Shown in pieces: positions 44,741 to 53,517 of a stretch of DNA of 54,361 bases. Numbering within the stretch: position 1 is the first letter of the stretch; each line of letters opens with the position of its first letter. Source of the DNA: Firmicutes bacterium CAG:95 (GTDB lineage Bacteria > Bacillota > Clostridia > Lachnospirales > Lachnospiraceae); contig FR902979.1 of assembly GCA_000438155.1 (NCBI GenBank), positions 1 to 54,361 of the forward strand, read 5' to 3'. The notes below the pieces were generated by a model. That model made no database searches, was not told the DNA's origin, and saw only the letters and a list, made by a program, of their open reading frames with translations. A program made the position numbers and the translations under genes.

Positions 44741-46091
44741 CTCCGTTCAATGTTCTCTCAAGCTTCCTTTTGACATAAAAGTATGCCGGAACAAGGAAGA
44801 TATCTGCCATAATCCAGGCAAGCGGGCTTGCAAAGCAGGCGCCGGTAAATCCAAATACCGGAACAATGAAAATACCCATCAGAGTTCTTGCTATCATCTC
44901 AAATACTCCGGACAGAATAGCAAAGGTGCTGAATCCCATTCCCTGAATCATATACCGGATGACATTCACGAAAACAAGCGGAATAAAGAATGCTGCATTG
45001 ATTAGCAGGAACTCTCTTGAACTGTCAAGCAGTTCCTTACTCGCATCCGTTACAAAGAGTCCGCACAGTGTTCCACCTGCAAAGTACATGATAATAAATG
45101 CCACGATCGAATAAACAATACCGAAAATACTGCAGGCAAAAAGTCCCTTGCCAAGACGGTCCAGCTTCTTTGCTCCCACATTCTGGCCACCGTAGGTTGC
45201 CATTGTTGTTCCAAGTGCATCAAACGCACAGCAGAAGAACATACTGACCTTACTGCCGGCAGTAACTGCGGCAACGGCTGTAGCTCCAAGGGTATTCACG
45301 GAGGACTGTAAAATAACCGATCCGATTGCCGTGATGGAATACTGTAATCCCATCGGCACACCCATGGCACACAGCATACCGATATGAGGCATGCTAAGCT
45401 TCCATTCGTCCTTTGTAATATGAAGGATCTCGAATTTCTTCATCATATAAATCAGGCAGAGAATGCCCGAAATCAGCTGAGAGGCAACGGTGGCAACCGC
45501 GGCTCCGGAAACACCCATATGCAGATTGATGATGCAGATCAGATCCAGTGCAATATTAATTGCTGAGGAAATAATCAGGAATACCAGCGGAATCTTGCTG
45601 TTTCCCATGGAACGCATGATACCGGACAAAATATTATAAAGGTAGGTTGCCGGAATTCCTAAAAATACGATAAAAATATACTGGTAAGAATACTCAAAAA
45701 TGTCCTCCGGCGTCTTCATCCACATTAAGATATCACGACACAGAATACATACCACTACGGTAATCACCACAGACATGACAATTCCGAGCCACACACAGTT
45801 CGCCACATACCTGCGCATGTCCGAATAATCCTTTGCTCCAAAACGCTGTGCAATCGGAATGACACATCCGCCGCACACGCCCATTACAAATCCGACAATC
45901 AGGAAGTTAATGCTTCCGGTTGCGCCAACACCCGCAAGAGCATTCATTCCCAGCGTTCTTCCCACAATAAAGGTATCTACCACACTGTAAAACTGCTGAA
46001 AAATAAATCCGATCAGCAGCGGCATGGAAAAGCTTAAAATCAACTTCATGGGAGATCCCACGGTCATATCCTTTGTTGCACTCTTTGCCAT
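44721..46091 (-). CDS. MATE family efflux transporter
   Basis: This 456-residue membrane protein has about twelve hydrophobic segments in two halves, as usual for MATE transporters, which export cationic drugs or metabolites against Na+ or H+. The start is MAKSATKDMTVGSPMKLI, followed by FQQFYSVVDTFIVGRTLG, a conserved first-helix segment; an AGVGATGSIN motif is at about 53-62. The second half has the corresponding AVAAVTAGSKVSMFF. It is transcribed from the promoter at 46152-46180. Substrate is not predictable. Confidence 0.92.
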   Translation of the reverse strand: MAKSATKDMTVGSPMKLILSFSMPLLIGFIFQQFYSVVDTFIVGRTLGMNALAGVGATGSINFLIVGFVMGVCGGCVIPIAQRFGAKDYSDMRRYVANCVWLGIVMSVVITVVVCILCRDILMWMKTPEDIFEYSYQYIFIVFLGIPATYLYNILSGIMRSMGNSKIPLVFLIISSAINIALDLICIINLHMGVSGAAVATVASQLISGILCLIYMMKKFEILHITKDEWKLSMPHIGMLCAMGVPMGLQYSITAIGSVILQSSVNTLGATAVAAVTAGSKVSMFFCCAFDALGTTMATYGGQNVGAKKLDRLGKGLFACSIFGIVYSIVAFIIMYFAGGTLCGLFVTDASKELLDSSREFLLINAAFFIPLVFVNVIRYMIQGMGFSTFAILSGVFEMIARTLMGIFIVPVFGFTGACFASPLAWIMADIFLVPAYFYVKRKLERTLNGEKTAAA

Positions 46092-46151
46092 AATTTAACT
46101 CCTCTAAATTCTCCAAAAATATTGTCTGTTTCCCCAATTATGCGCTTGATT

Positions 46152-46180
46152 ATTTTATTACGGCTTCTTTATATTTGCAA
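46152..46180 (-). promoter_or_regulatory. sigma-A promoter of the MATE gene
   Basis: Minus strand: TTGCAA, a 17-base spacer and TAAAAT. It lies about 60 bases upstream of the start codon. Confidence 0.75.
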
Positions 46181-46276
46181 GTAAATTCCTGCCTGCACGT
46201 TTTCGGGGCTGTGAATCGTTACCGGAACGAAGTACGAGTGAACAGTATCAGTTTCATGCCGGGCAATGAACGTACA

Positions 46277-46316
46277 AAAGCGCAAATATACTATACCTGT
46301 AGTATACTTACGCTTT
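46277..46316 (-). terminator. AT-rich hairpin downstream of isomerase gene
   Basis: The arms AAAGCGTAAGTATACTA and TAGTATATTTGCGCTTT pair at all but two or three positions, with a 6-base loop, followed on the minus strand by TTTT. It lies about 80 bases past the isomerase stop. It may terminate the xylB operon, or serve as a dyad operator for the MATE gene. Confidence 0.5.
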
Positions 46317-46395
46317 GTATGATTTCTAGTAAATTTTCATCTGATAACTGTACAAATCTACAATCTTTGCATTCAATTATAACCGTTCGATGCCA

Positions 46396-47871
46396 TTATG
46401 CAAACGGATTCTCAGACTTATAAAGCATTCCCTTCGGCTGGTTGAATCCGATATTCTTAACGCCTAAGAACTTGAATACTTCATACATTAACTTTCCGTA
46501 GTGACCAAATGCTACAGCTCCATGATGAGGGAATCTGCCTTCTACAAGTACGTGACGGTAGAAGCGTCCCATTTCAGGAATAGCGAAGATACCAATACCA
46601 CCAAAGGATCTGGTCGGTACATCCAGGATTTCACCTTCTGCGATGTAGGAAACCAGTTCTCCATCGGAATTGCACTGCAGACGATAGAAGGTAATATCGG
46701 ATGCTGCAATATCACCCTCCAGAGTACCTCTTGTGAAGTCCGGTTCAGAACCGGCGGGCTCAAGAAGTCTGTGCTGGATAAGCTGGTATTTTACGGCTCT
46801 GGTGGAGCACATCTTGCATTCCGGTGTATTTCCACAATGGAATCCCATAAAGGTATCGGTTAATGCATAATTATATTTGCCAACGATGTCTTCATCATAA
46901 ATGTACTTCGGTACGGAGTTGTTGATGTCAAGCAGGGTAACTGCATCTTCGGATACGCAAAGTCCGATGTACTCGCTTAATGCTCCGTAAATATCTACTT
47001 CACAGGATACCGGAATACCACGGGAAGCCAAACGGCTGTTTACATAGCAAGGCTCAAAACCAAACTGTGAAGGGAATGCAGGCCAGCACTTGTCAGCAAA
47101 TGCAACATACTTTCTTGCTCCCTTGTGGTTCTCTGCCCAGTCAAGTAAGGTAAGCTCGAACTGAGCCATCTTGACATTGAGGTCTTCATAGTAGCAGCCT
47201 TCACCCATTTCCTTAGCCATGTCTGCACATACCTCCGGAATACGGGGATCATTCTCATGCTCCTTAAAAGAAACAAGCAGATCAAGCTCAGAGTTCTCTT
47301 CGATCTCTACGCCAAGCTCATATAAGCCCTTGATCGGTGCATTACATGCGAAGAAGTCCTGCGGACGGGGACCAAAGGTAATAATCTTAAGGTTCTTAAC
47401 ACCGATGATGGCACGTGCAACCGGTACGAAATCACCGATCATCTTTGCAATGTCATCTGCGGTTCCAACCGGATACTCCGGAATATATCCCTTAAGATGA
47501 CGCATGCCAAGGTTATAAGAGCAGTTCAGCATACCACAGTATGCATCGCCTCTTCCGTTGATCATGTCGCCGTCGCCTTCTGCTGCTGCAACGAACATGC
47601 AGGGGCCGTCAAAATTCTTTGCAATCAGGGTTTCCGGTGTTTCCGGTCCGAAGTTTCCTAAGAATACAACAAGTGCATTACACTCTGCCTTCTTGACATC
47701 CTCAACAGCCTTCAGCATATCCTGTTCGTTCTCAACAGTTACCGGGCACTCATATAAGTCGCCCTTGTATGCTGCCTTGATTGCCGCACGTCTCTTCTGG
47801 GATAATTCGATCGGGAAACAGTCACGGCTGACTGCCACGATACCAAGCTTTACTACTGGTAAATTGTTCAT
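46396..47871 (-). CDS. L-fucose/L-arabinose isomerase family protein
   Basis: The start is ATG 47871, preceded by GGAGGAAAG. The 491-residue protein has the fucose/arabinose-isomerase fold, with conserved regions KLGIVAVSRDCFP, FGPRPQDFFACNAPI, GFEPCYVNSRLASRGIPVSCEVDIYGA (in part: RGIPVSCEVDIYGA), and a late HCGNTPECKM. Ligands of the Mn2+ ion are probably the Glu in CEVD, an Asp and a His near the end. These enzymes convert aldoses to ketoses; with xylulokinase in the same operon the substrate may be a pentose or a deoxyhexose. It is not a typical AraA or FucI, and the substrate is open. Confidence 0.86.
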   Translation of the reverse strand: MNNLPVVKLGIVAVSRDCFPIELSQKRRAAIKAAYKGDLYECPVTVENEQDMLKAVEDVKKAECNALVVFLGNFGPETPETLIAKNFDGPCMFVAAAEGDGDMINGRGDAYCGMLNCSYNLGMRHLKGYIPEYPVGTADDIAKMIGDFVPVARAIIGVKNLKIITFGPRPQDFFACNAPIKGLYELGVEIEENSELDLLVSFKEHENDPRIPEVCADMAKEMGEGCYYEDLNVKMAQFELTLLDWAENHKGARKYVAFADKCWPAFPSQFGFEPCYVNSRLASRGIPVSCEVDIYGALSEYIGLCVSEDAVTLLDINNSVPKYIYDEDIVGKYNYALTDTFMGFHCGNTPECKMCSTRAVKYQLIQHRLLEPAGSEPDFTRGTLEGDIAASDITFYRLQCNSDGELVSYIAEGEILDVPTRSFGGIGIFAIPEMGRFYRHVLVEGRFPHHGAVAFGHYGKLMYEVFKFLGVKNIGFNQPKGMLYKSENPFA

Positions 47872-47901
47872 GTTTCTTTCCTCCATTTTCTTAATAAAAT
47901 C

Positions 47902-48011
47902 ATAACCGTTCTACCGTGCCATTCATAAGCTGCCGGATTGTACAGGCTGCCCTTAGTGAGCAAGCTCCCACGGTCATCCTGCACATCATTTCTGCATGGC
48001 TAAACTGTTAC
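47902..48011 (-). repeat. dispersed repeat element, copy 2
   Basis: The minus-strand sequence begins GTAACAGTTTAGCCATGCAGA, followed by the same AGGATGACCGTGGGAGC and CTTATGAATG blocks as copy 1 at 42573-42678. Its far end is a degenerate inverted repeat of its start. It sits between the DUF4867 and isomerase genes inside the xylB operon, with an internal GTGGGAGC-TT-GCTCAC hairpin. Confidence 0.75.
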
Positions 48012-48017
48012 ATAAAA

Positions 48018-48635
48018 TTATAAAGATAAGTTCTCTCCAACAAGTCCCATCGGGCTTCCTTCCGGAAGTCCTCCTTCGGGATGTCCGAGAAGCCACTTAT
48101 TTACTGCAGTTAAATGACCGTCTTCTCCATCGGCATGTTTGGACTTCAGATCATAGTTGGTGCCCTTCGGAAGTACAATCGCTACCTTAAAGCCGTTGCC
48201 ATCCACGCCACACGGTGCATAATGCAGTGTGGTTGCAAATACTTCCACGCCGGTTCCCTTCGGTACAAGGAATGCTTCTACTCTGGATGTGTCGTAGGTG
48301 AAATCTGCTGTAATATCTGCTTCCAGGCCAAGCATTAAAATTGCATCGGTTGCTGCCACATTGATCTCGGAATCACGATGATATTCCAGTGCATTCAGCA
48401 TATGATTGTGGCCATTGCAGTAACCGATCTGGATCGGCATTTCCCCATAGGTCTTTGTGGACAACTCCTGCATCACGGGAAGCGCTTCCAGTGCCTCACA
48501 GCCCGGAACATATTCCACGCCCTCCGGTAACGGAGTCTTCTCTTCCAATGCTTTCACAAGCTCTGTGAAATCCACATTGGAGATCACTTTGCCATATTTC
48601 TTAAAACGTTCATCGGCAACCTGATAAATCTGCAT
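48018..48635 (-). CDS. DUF4867 family protein
   Basis: This 205-residue protein is a cupin-like domain of the DUF4867 family, which recurs beside xylulokinase and isomerase genes in Clostridia. The start MQIYQVADERFKKYGKVI resembles the AllA/ureidoglycolate lyase type, and the middle has GYCNGHNHMLNALEYH, which may place metal-binding residues (H-x-H and E-x2-H), then YDTSRVEAFLVPKGTGVEVF. No enzyme activity is established that I know of. The context suggests a sugar-phosphate or sugar mutarotase or isomerase. SD is AGGAGG. Confidence 0.75.
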   Translation of the reverse strand: MQIYQVADERFKKYGKVISNVDFTELVKALEEKTPLPEGVEYVPGCEALEALPVMQELSTKTYGEMPIQIGYCNGHNHMLNALEYHRDSEINVAATDAILMLGLEADITADFTYDTSRVEAFLVPKGTGVEVFATTLHYAPCGVDGNGFKVAIVLPKGTNYDLKSKHADGEDGHLTAVNKWLLGHPEGGLPEGSPMGLVGENLSL

Positions 48636-48693
48636 CTTCTTTTCCTCCTGATAAAATTGTCAAAACCTTATTATATTAAGATCACTTCTGTTC

Positions 48694-50169
48694 TTACTTA
48701 ATAATTTCAAAAATGGGCTTGCAGGCAGGATAAATCTCCCTGAACTGCTGATAACGCTCTTCGTATCTTGCTACGAGCTTTTCATCCGGCTCTACGGTAT
48801 CAATGATCTTCACAATCTTTGCGGCTGCTGCTTCCACGCTTTCGAATTCACCGCAGGCAACAGCTGCCAGCATTGCACCGCCAAGGGCAGGTCCTTCCTC
48901 ACTCTCGATCACATCTACCTTTAAGTTCAGAATATTCGCAATCATCTTTTTCCAGAGAGGGCTCTTCGCTCCACCACCACAGATCTTGGTGCGTTCAATC
49001 CTGATTCCGAGTGACTTTGCAACCTCGAAGGAATCACGGAGTGCAAAGGCTACGCCTTCCAGAACAGCCTGTGTCATATCCGCACGGGTGCTGTCCATGG
49101 TAAGTCCGATAAATGTGCCTCTGGCATTCGGGTTATTATGGGGAGAACGCTCTCCCATCAGATAAGGCAGGAAATAGACATGATTCTCACCAAGCCTGTC
49201 ATCCGTAATCGGCTCCTGCTCCTTCGCATACTCCTTCGTTCCGATAATTTCTTCCATCCACCACTTATTGCAGGAAGCAGCGCTCAGCATACATCCCATC
49301 AGATGGTAGTGACCGTCTGCATGTGCAAAGGCATGAAGGGCGTTGTTCTTATCCACACCGAACTTGTCAGAGGAAATAAAAATTGTTCCACTGGTTCCGA
49401 GAGAAATGTTACACATTCCGTCTCCAACAGTTCCGGTTCCGACAGCTGCTGCCGCATTATCACCGGCACCTGCTGCCACCTTAACTGTTGCAGAGATACC
49501 CAGCTCCTTCGCAACCTCTTCGGTAACACATCCGACACATTCATAGCTTTCATAAAGCTTCGGAAGCATTTCTTCGGAAATACCGCAGATTTCACACATT
49601 TCCTTAGACCACTTACGATTCTTCACATCCAGAAGAAGCATGCCTGAGGCATCGGATACATCCGTACAGTGTACTCCGGTCAGCTTATATGCAATATAAT
49701 CCTTCGGAAGCATGATCTTCTTAATTTTCTTAAAGTTCTCAGGCTCCTTGTTCTTTACCCACAGGATCTTCGGTGCGGTAAAACCGGTAAAGGAAATATT
49801 CGCAGTATATTCGGAAAGCTTATCCTTTCCGATTACATTGTTCAGATAATCACATTCTTCGTAGGTTCTTCCATCGTTCCATAAAATTGCGGGACGGATC
49901 ACCTGATCCTGATCATCCAAGATAACAAGTCCATGCATCTGTCCGCCAAAGCTGATTCCGGCAATCTGACTCTTATCTGCTTCTGCAATCAGTTCCTTAA
50001 TGCCTGCCATGGTCTGCTCATACCAGTCCTCCGGCTTCTGTTCTGACCATCCCGGATGCGGAAAATACAGCGGATATTCTTTGGATACAATTTTGTGAAT
50101 CCTGCCTTCTCCATCCATCAGAAGCAGCTTCACGGCACTGGTTCCTAAATCTACCCCTATGTATAACAT
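48694..50169 (-). CDS. xylB: xylulokinase
   Basis: This FGGY-family kinase phosphorylates D-xylulose to xylulose-5-phosphate for the pentose phosphate pathway. The N-terminal LYIGVDLGTSAVKLLLMD is the ATPase P-loop-like motif, followed by ISFGGQMHGLV, WNDGRT and the FGGY signature segment GVAFALRDSFEV. The 491 residues fit the family. Two adjacent ATG codons exist; the second, at 50169, has the better distance to AAGGAGGG. It is the first gene of the operon xylB-DUF4867-isomerase, controlled by the promoter and LacI-type operator just upstream. Confidence 0.94.
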   Translation of the reverse strand: MLYIGVDLGTSAVKLLLMDGEGRIHKIVSKEYPLYFPHPGWSEQKPEDWYEQTMAGIKELIAEADKSQIAGISFGGQMHGLVILDDQDQVIRPAILWNDGRTYEECDYLNNVIGKDKLSEYTANISFTGFTAPKILWVKNKEPENFKKIKKIMLPKDYIAYKLTGVHCTDVSDASGMLLLDVKNRKWSKEMCEICGISEEMLPKLYESYECVGCVTEEVAKELGISATVKVAAGAGDNAAAAVGTGTVGDGMCNISLGTSGTIFISSDKFGVDKNNALHAFAHADGHYHLMGCMLSAASCNKWWMEEIIGTKEYAKEQEPITDDRLGENHVYFLPYLMGERSPHNNPNARGTFIGLTMDSTRADMTQAVLEGVAFALRDSFEVAKSLGIRIERTKICGGGAKSPLWKKMIANILNLKVDVIESEEGPALGGAMLAAVACGEFESVEAAAAKIVKIIDTVEPDEKLVARYEERYQQFREIYPACKPIFEIIK

Positions 50170-50237
50170 CATAACCCTCCTTATTGTTCTGAATCGTTAT
50201 CATTTTAAGACTCTTTACGAATCCTGTGTTCATGTTA

Positions 50238-50247
50238 AACACGTGTT
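50238..50247 (-). promoter_or_regulatory. LacI-type operator of the xylB operon
   Basis: AACACGTGTT is a perfect 10-bp palindrome with near-symmetric flanks (TTTAACACGTGTTTAA on the minus strand). It lies at about +9 to +18 of the predicted transcript, a blocking position, and next to the divergent-context LacI gene. The operator role is inferred. Confidence 0.75.
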
Positions 50248-50262
50248 AAATATTCTAATTTA

Positions 50263-50291
50263 ATCGTATCATCTTCCCATTTCCCTGTCAA
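50263..50291 (-). promoter_or_regulatory. sigma-A promoter of the xylB operon
   Basis: Minus strand: TTGACA (consensus), a 17-base spacer and TACGAT. The predicted start is about 90 bases before xylB, with the palindrome just downstream of it. Confidence 0.85.
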
Positions 50292-50304
50292 TAAATACCA
50301 CTCG

Positions 50305-50340
50305 AAAATGCATCCAAAAATACAGCATTCTTTTGATGCA
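50305..50340 (-). terminator. terminator of the lacI gene
   Basis: TGCATC pairs with GATGCA, extended by an A/T-rich inner stem, followed on the minus strand by TTTT. It lies 15 bases past the lacI stop and 14 bases before the xylB -35 element. Confidence 0.65.
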
Positions 50341-50355
50341 AATTGCCGAAAATTT

Positions 50356-51444
50356 CTATCGGAAGTAGGACAGATTACTGCTCATCACCACTTCCAGCTT
50401 GGAGTAGTGCTTCTTCTCGGAAAGCTGCTTCCCGTAGCACATTTCCTCAAATAAAAGCTTCATCCCTTCATAGGCCTGCTTGTTCAGATCCTGATAGACC
50501 ACGGCATCGATCAGCGAATCCTGTACATCCTCCATAATCTCCGGATAAAGGTCAAATCCGGTAAGCCGCAGGTCTTCTCTTCCTTCTTCCCTAAGCACGT
50601 CTGCCACCACATCAAGGCGGTAGGTCAGGTCAAAAATCCCGGCAAGATCCTTATTCTTTGCTATCGCGCCTTTCACTTCCCGCCGGATCTCCTCCTCCTC
50701 GGTAAGTCCATGCACCACCGGAAGAACCTCACAGGACGGAAACTCCTGCATCTTCGTAAGAAATGCGTTCAGACGGTGCTGGATATCGCGGTTCGTCAGA
50801 TACTCCTCCGTCACCGGAACAAAAATGCTGCCTCCCTGCGGAAGCATTTTGCCAAGAAGCTCTGCTGCCAGTACACCGCTCTGGTAGTAGTCCACACCAA
50901 CATAATGATTCCCGGTATTTTCCTGTAGATCACGGCTCAAAAGCACAACCAGACACTTCAGCTTCTTAAGCTTTTCCAGAATCTGGCGGATCACTTTCGT
51001 ATCCGAAAAGGCAAGCACAAAGCTTCTCACACCTTCTCTCAGCATCTGATCCACCGCTGCCATCTGCTGCATCGGGTTGTGCACATCAAATTCCGAAATC
51101 AGGATATTCAAGCCGTCATCTCCGAATTCACGGATTGCACGGTCAAGACCTTTGCGCACCTCCGGTGAAAAATATGCCGAGCTCCTGGAACGGAAGCCTA
51201 CATAACCAATTGTATACTGCCGGTTCATTGCAAGGTTTCTGGCATTTTTATTCTCTACATAGTGATACTTCTCAAGAGCCTGCTCTACCTTTTCCCTTGT
51301 TTTATCACTGACAACTCCTTTATTCCGGATCACCTTATAGATCGTTGTTCTGGAAATCCCGATGATTTCAGAGATTTCCTCAAGCGTCATCCTACGGTCA
51401 CTGTTCCCTCCGGATTTACTTTCGATTATTACTTCTGTGTCCAC
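50356..51444 (-). CDS. LacI family transcriptional regulator
   Basis: The 362-residue protein starts at GTG 51444 behind AGGAGAA. It has an N-terminal helix-turn-helix after an 18-residue lead (MTLEEISEIIGISRTTIYKVIRNKG in part: LEEISEIIGISRTTIYKVI) and the hinge-helix ARNLAMNRQ. The C-terminal type I binding fold has IGYVGFRSRSSAYFSPEV and FDLTYRLDVVADVL. It probably represses the xylB operon at 50238-50247, the palindrome in front of it. It is co-transcribed with the genes before it (9-base gap). Confidence 0.92.
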   Translation of the reverse strand: MDTEVIIESKSGGNSDRRMTLEEISEIIGISRTTIYKVIRNKGVVSDKTREKVEQALEKYHYVENKNARNLAMNRQYTIGYVGFRSRSSAYFSPEVRKGLDRAIREFGDDGLNILISEFDVHNPMQQMAAVDQMLREGVRSFVLAFSDTKVIRQILEKLKKLKCLVVLLSRDLQENTGNHYVGVDYYQSGVLAAELLGKMLPQGGSIFVPVTEEYLTNRDIQHRLNAFLTKMQEFPSCEVLPVVHGLTEEEEIRREVKGAIAKNKDLAGIFDLTYRLDVVADVLREEGREDLRLTGFDLYPEIMEDVQDSLIDAVVYQDLNKQAYEGMKLLFEEMCYGKQLSEKKHYSKLEVVMSSNLSYFR

Positions 51445-51453
51445 CGTATTCTC

Positions 51454-51657
51454 CTACATCTGCTTTCTGACTACCAGATATTCGTCTCCCGGGACATAAT
51501 ACGGACAATCCCGGTACTCATCTGCTAAGAATCTTGCCATTTCATCTTCGTCCAGATCCATTTCACAGGTATAGCATTCATAATCCTCGTCGTATACATA
51601 ATTGTTACACTGCTCACAATTTCCTTGTGGACGCTGTCTGTTCTTCGTTTTATTCAT
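51454..51657 (-). CDS. DUF6472 family zinc-ribbon-like small protein
   Basis: This 67-residue, acidic protein has two CxxC pairs (NCEQCNNYVYDEDYECYTCEM: C14, C17, C28, C31 approximately) followed by LDEDEMARFL. The family is common in Lachnospiraceae and uncharacterised. The Cys pairs suit a small metal-binding fold. It lies 16 bases after metI and 9 bases before lacI, so it is in the same transcript. Confidence 0.75.
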   Translation of the reverse strand: MNKTKNRQRPQGNCEQCNNYVYDEDYECYTCEMDLDEDEMARFLADEYRDCPYYVPGDEYLVVRKQM

Positions 51658-51673
51658 AAAATTCCTCTGTTAC

Positions 51674-52348
51674 CTATCTGGTATTTCTGCGATCCAGCTT
51701 CTTAGACAGAATCATTCCGACCACCTGTAAAATCTGTACCAGCAAGACAAGCAGTACTACCGCAATAATCATAATATCTGCCTGATAACGGTAATATCCG
51801 TAGCGCATCGCAATATCACCAAGACCACCGCCGCCGATGGTTCCTGCCATTGCAGAATATCCAAGGATCGTTCCGAGTGCAATCGTTGCTCCGACGATCA
51901 GGGAGGTTCTTGCCTCTGCAAGCAGTACCTTCCAGATGATTGTCCAAAGACTTGCACCCATACTCTGTGCCGCCTCAATTACTCCGTGATCCACTTCCAG
52001 AAGGGAGGATTCCACCATACGCGCAATAAACGGTGCTGCTGCAAGGGCAAGCGGTACGATGGTCGCTGTGGTTCCGTAGGTTTTGCCTACCAGAATACGG
52101 GTAAACGGCATAATCAGGATCATTAAAATCAGGAACGGAATACTTCTTGTGATATTAACGATCACGTCCAGTATCCGGTAAACCACCTGATTCGGGCGAA
52201 GCCCCTTCGGTGCCGTTACAACTAAAATAATTCCCATAGGAAGTCCTAAAATATATCCAAACAAGGTTGACATCAATGTCATATACAGGGTTGCCCCGGT
52301 ACCTTCTGCCATCATAGCAAGTGTCTGACTATCCAACATAATGATCAA
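51674..52348 (-). CDS. metI: methionine ABC transporter permease
   Basis: The 224-residue permease has about five membrane segments. The family signature is MVESSLLEVDHGVIEAAQSMGAS and the EAA loop (in part: GVIEAAQSMGAS), followed by VGATIALGTILGYSAMAGTIGGGG. MetI moves methionine and similar compounds. Its start overlaps the metN stop by 20 bases. The binding protein MetQ, which normally forms the third gene, is not in this operon or window. Confidence 0.93.
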   Translation of the reverse strand: MIIMLDSQTLAMMAEGTGATLYMTLMSTLFGYILGLPMGIILVVTAPKGLRPNQVVYRILDVIVNITRSIPFLILMILIMPFTRILVGKTYGTTATIVPLALAAAPFIARMVESSLLEVDHGVIEAAQSMGASLWTIIWKVLLAEARTSLIVGATIALGTILGYSAMAGTIGGGGLGDIAMRYGYYRYQADIMIIAVVLLVLLVQILQVVGMILSKKLDRRNTR

Positions 52349-53342
52349 GCTCCTCTACTTCTAAATTTCGATCCTTCAGATATTGGATCATCTTCTGTGC
52401 AACCGTTGTGTCCTCCGGAAGCTGCAGAATCATCTGTCCATGCGCCACACCATTAATATCCTTGGTGTCCGCCAGCAGGATATTCACCGGCATCCGGTGT
52501 GCCAGCACCATATTGGCGATGACCGGTTCAAAGGAAGAATTGCTCTTAAATACAATACGGATGCAATGCTGTCCCTTCATTTCATCATAATGGTTATCGT
52601 CATCCATCAGAACCAGCTTTCTGGCTGCCTTGCTCTTCGGGTGGGTAAAGACCTCTTCTACGGTACCGGATTCTGCAAGTTCACCATGATCGATAATTGC
52701 TACGTGCGTTCCGATCTCCTGCACAACTGCCATCTCATGCGTAATAATTACAATGGTAATACCATATTTCTGATTGATCTCCTTTAACAAAGCAAGAATT
52801 GCCTTCGTGGTAGTCGGATCCAGTGCACTTGTTGCCTCATCGCAAAGAAGAATCTTCGGATTGGTGGCCAGTGCTCTTGCAATCGCCACACGCTGCTTCT
52901 GTCCACCGGACAGCTGTGCCGGATAAGCATTTTCCTTTTCGGAAAGATCGACAATCTTCAGCAGCTCCCTGGCACGCTCCTTTGCTTTTTTCTTGTCTGC
53001 TCCGACAATTTCAAGCGGGAAGCAGATATTATCAATGACCGTTCTCTGCATCAGAAGATTAAAATGCTGGAAGATCATGGCTATCTGTGTACGCATCTGA
53101 CGCAGCTCCTTATCCTTCAGGGCTGCAAGATCCTTCCCCTCCACAACAACCGTACCGGTTGTCGGTCTCTCAAGGAAATTCAGGCAGCGGACCAGTGTGG
53201 ATTTGCCGGCGCCACTCATACCGATAATTCCATAAATCTCTCCCTTATGAATTTCCAGATTGATTCCCTTCAATGCCTCGACATTCTGATCCTTTCCGGA
53301 GAATGTCTTCGTCACATTCTTAATTTCAATTATTGTTTCCAT
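52329..53342 (-). CDS. metN: methionine ABC transporter ATPase
   Basis: The start is ATG 53342, with GAGGAG 5 bases upstream; an in-frame ATG at 53354 overlaps that site. The 337-residue ATPase has Walker A GMSGAGKSTLVR, the signature LSGGQKQRVAIARALA, and Walker B ILLCDEATSALDP, then the C-terminal NIL domain (HCIRIVFKSNSSFEPVIANM in part) that binds methionine to inhibit transport. A C-terminal extension after it is normal. It leads the metN-metI-DUF6472-lacI transcript. Confidence 0.93.
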   Translation of the reverse strand: METIIEIKNVTKTFSGKDQNVEALKGINLEIHKGEIYGIIGMSGAGKSTLVRCLNFLERPTTGTVVVEGKDLAALKDKELRQMRTQIAMIFQHFNLLMQRTVIDNICFPLEIVGADKKKAKERARELLKIVDLSEKENAYPAQLSGGQKQRVAIARALATNPKILLCDEATSALDPTTTKAILALLKEINQKYGITIVIITHEMAVVQEIGTHVAIIDHGELAESGTVEEVFTHPKSKAARKLVLMDDDNHYDEMKGQHCIRIVFKSNSSFEPVIANMVLAHRMPVNILLADTKDINGVAHGQMILQLPEDTTVAQKMIQYLKDRNLEVEELDHYVG

Positions 53343-53493
53343 TGTACTCCTCATTTTTGTAACAGCTTAGCCCTGCCCGTTTATTTCTGCAGGGCTGAGC
53401 ATTTATCTCATTTTATCCTGTGGCCGCAAGATTCCCTTTTCATTCCCATGACCATTGCCTTATAAGGCTTCAAAAAGAGACCACACTATGCGT
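53343..53493 (-). promoter_or_regulatory. structured 5' leader of metN
   Basis: The leader of about 150 bases contains a 12-bp near-perfect hairpin at 53366-53401 (GCTTAGCCCTGC with GCAGGGCTGAGC) placed just before the ribosome binding site. I looked for S-box (SAM riboswitch) and T-box hallmarks and saw neither. Confidence 0.4.
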
Positions 53494-53517
53494 ATCATAA
53501 CACAAAGTGTAGTCTCT
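53476..53517 (-). terminator. terminator-like inverted repeat after the ABC-2-like gene
   Basis: Twelve-base arms AGAGACTACACT and AGTGTGGTCTCT pair at 11 of 12 positions around 18 bases, with TTTTT following on the minus strand. It lies 32 bases past the stop of the 53549 gene. The metN promoter elements fall inside it. Confidence 0.7.

Noticed and set aside
53343..53493. S-box, T-box or cobalamin riboswitch before metN
   Set aside because: A GAAAAGGGAAT stretch recalls part of the cobalamin motif, but the other conserved blocks are missing; no S-box or T-box core is present.
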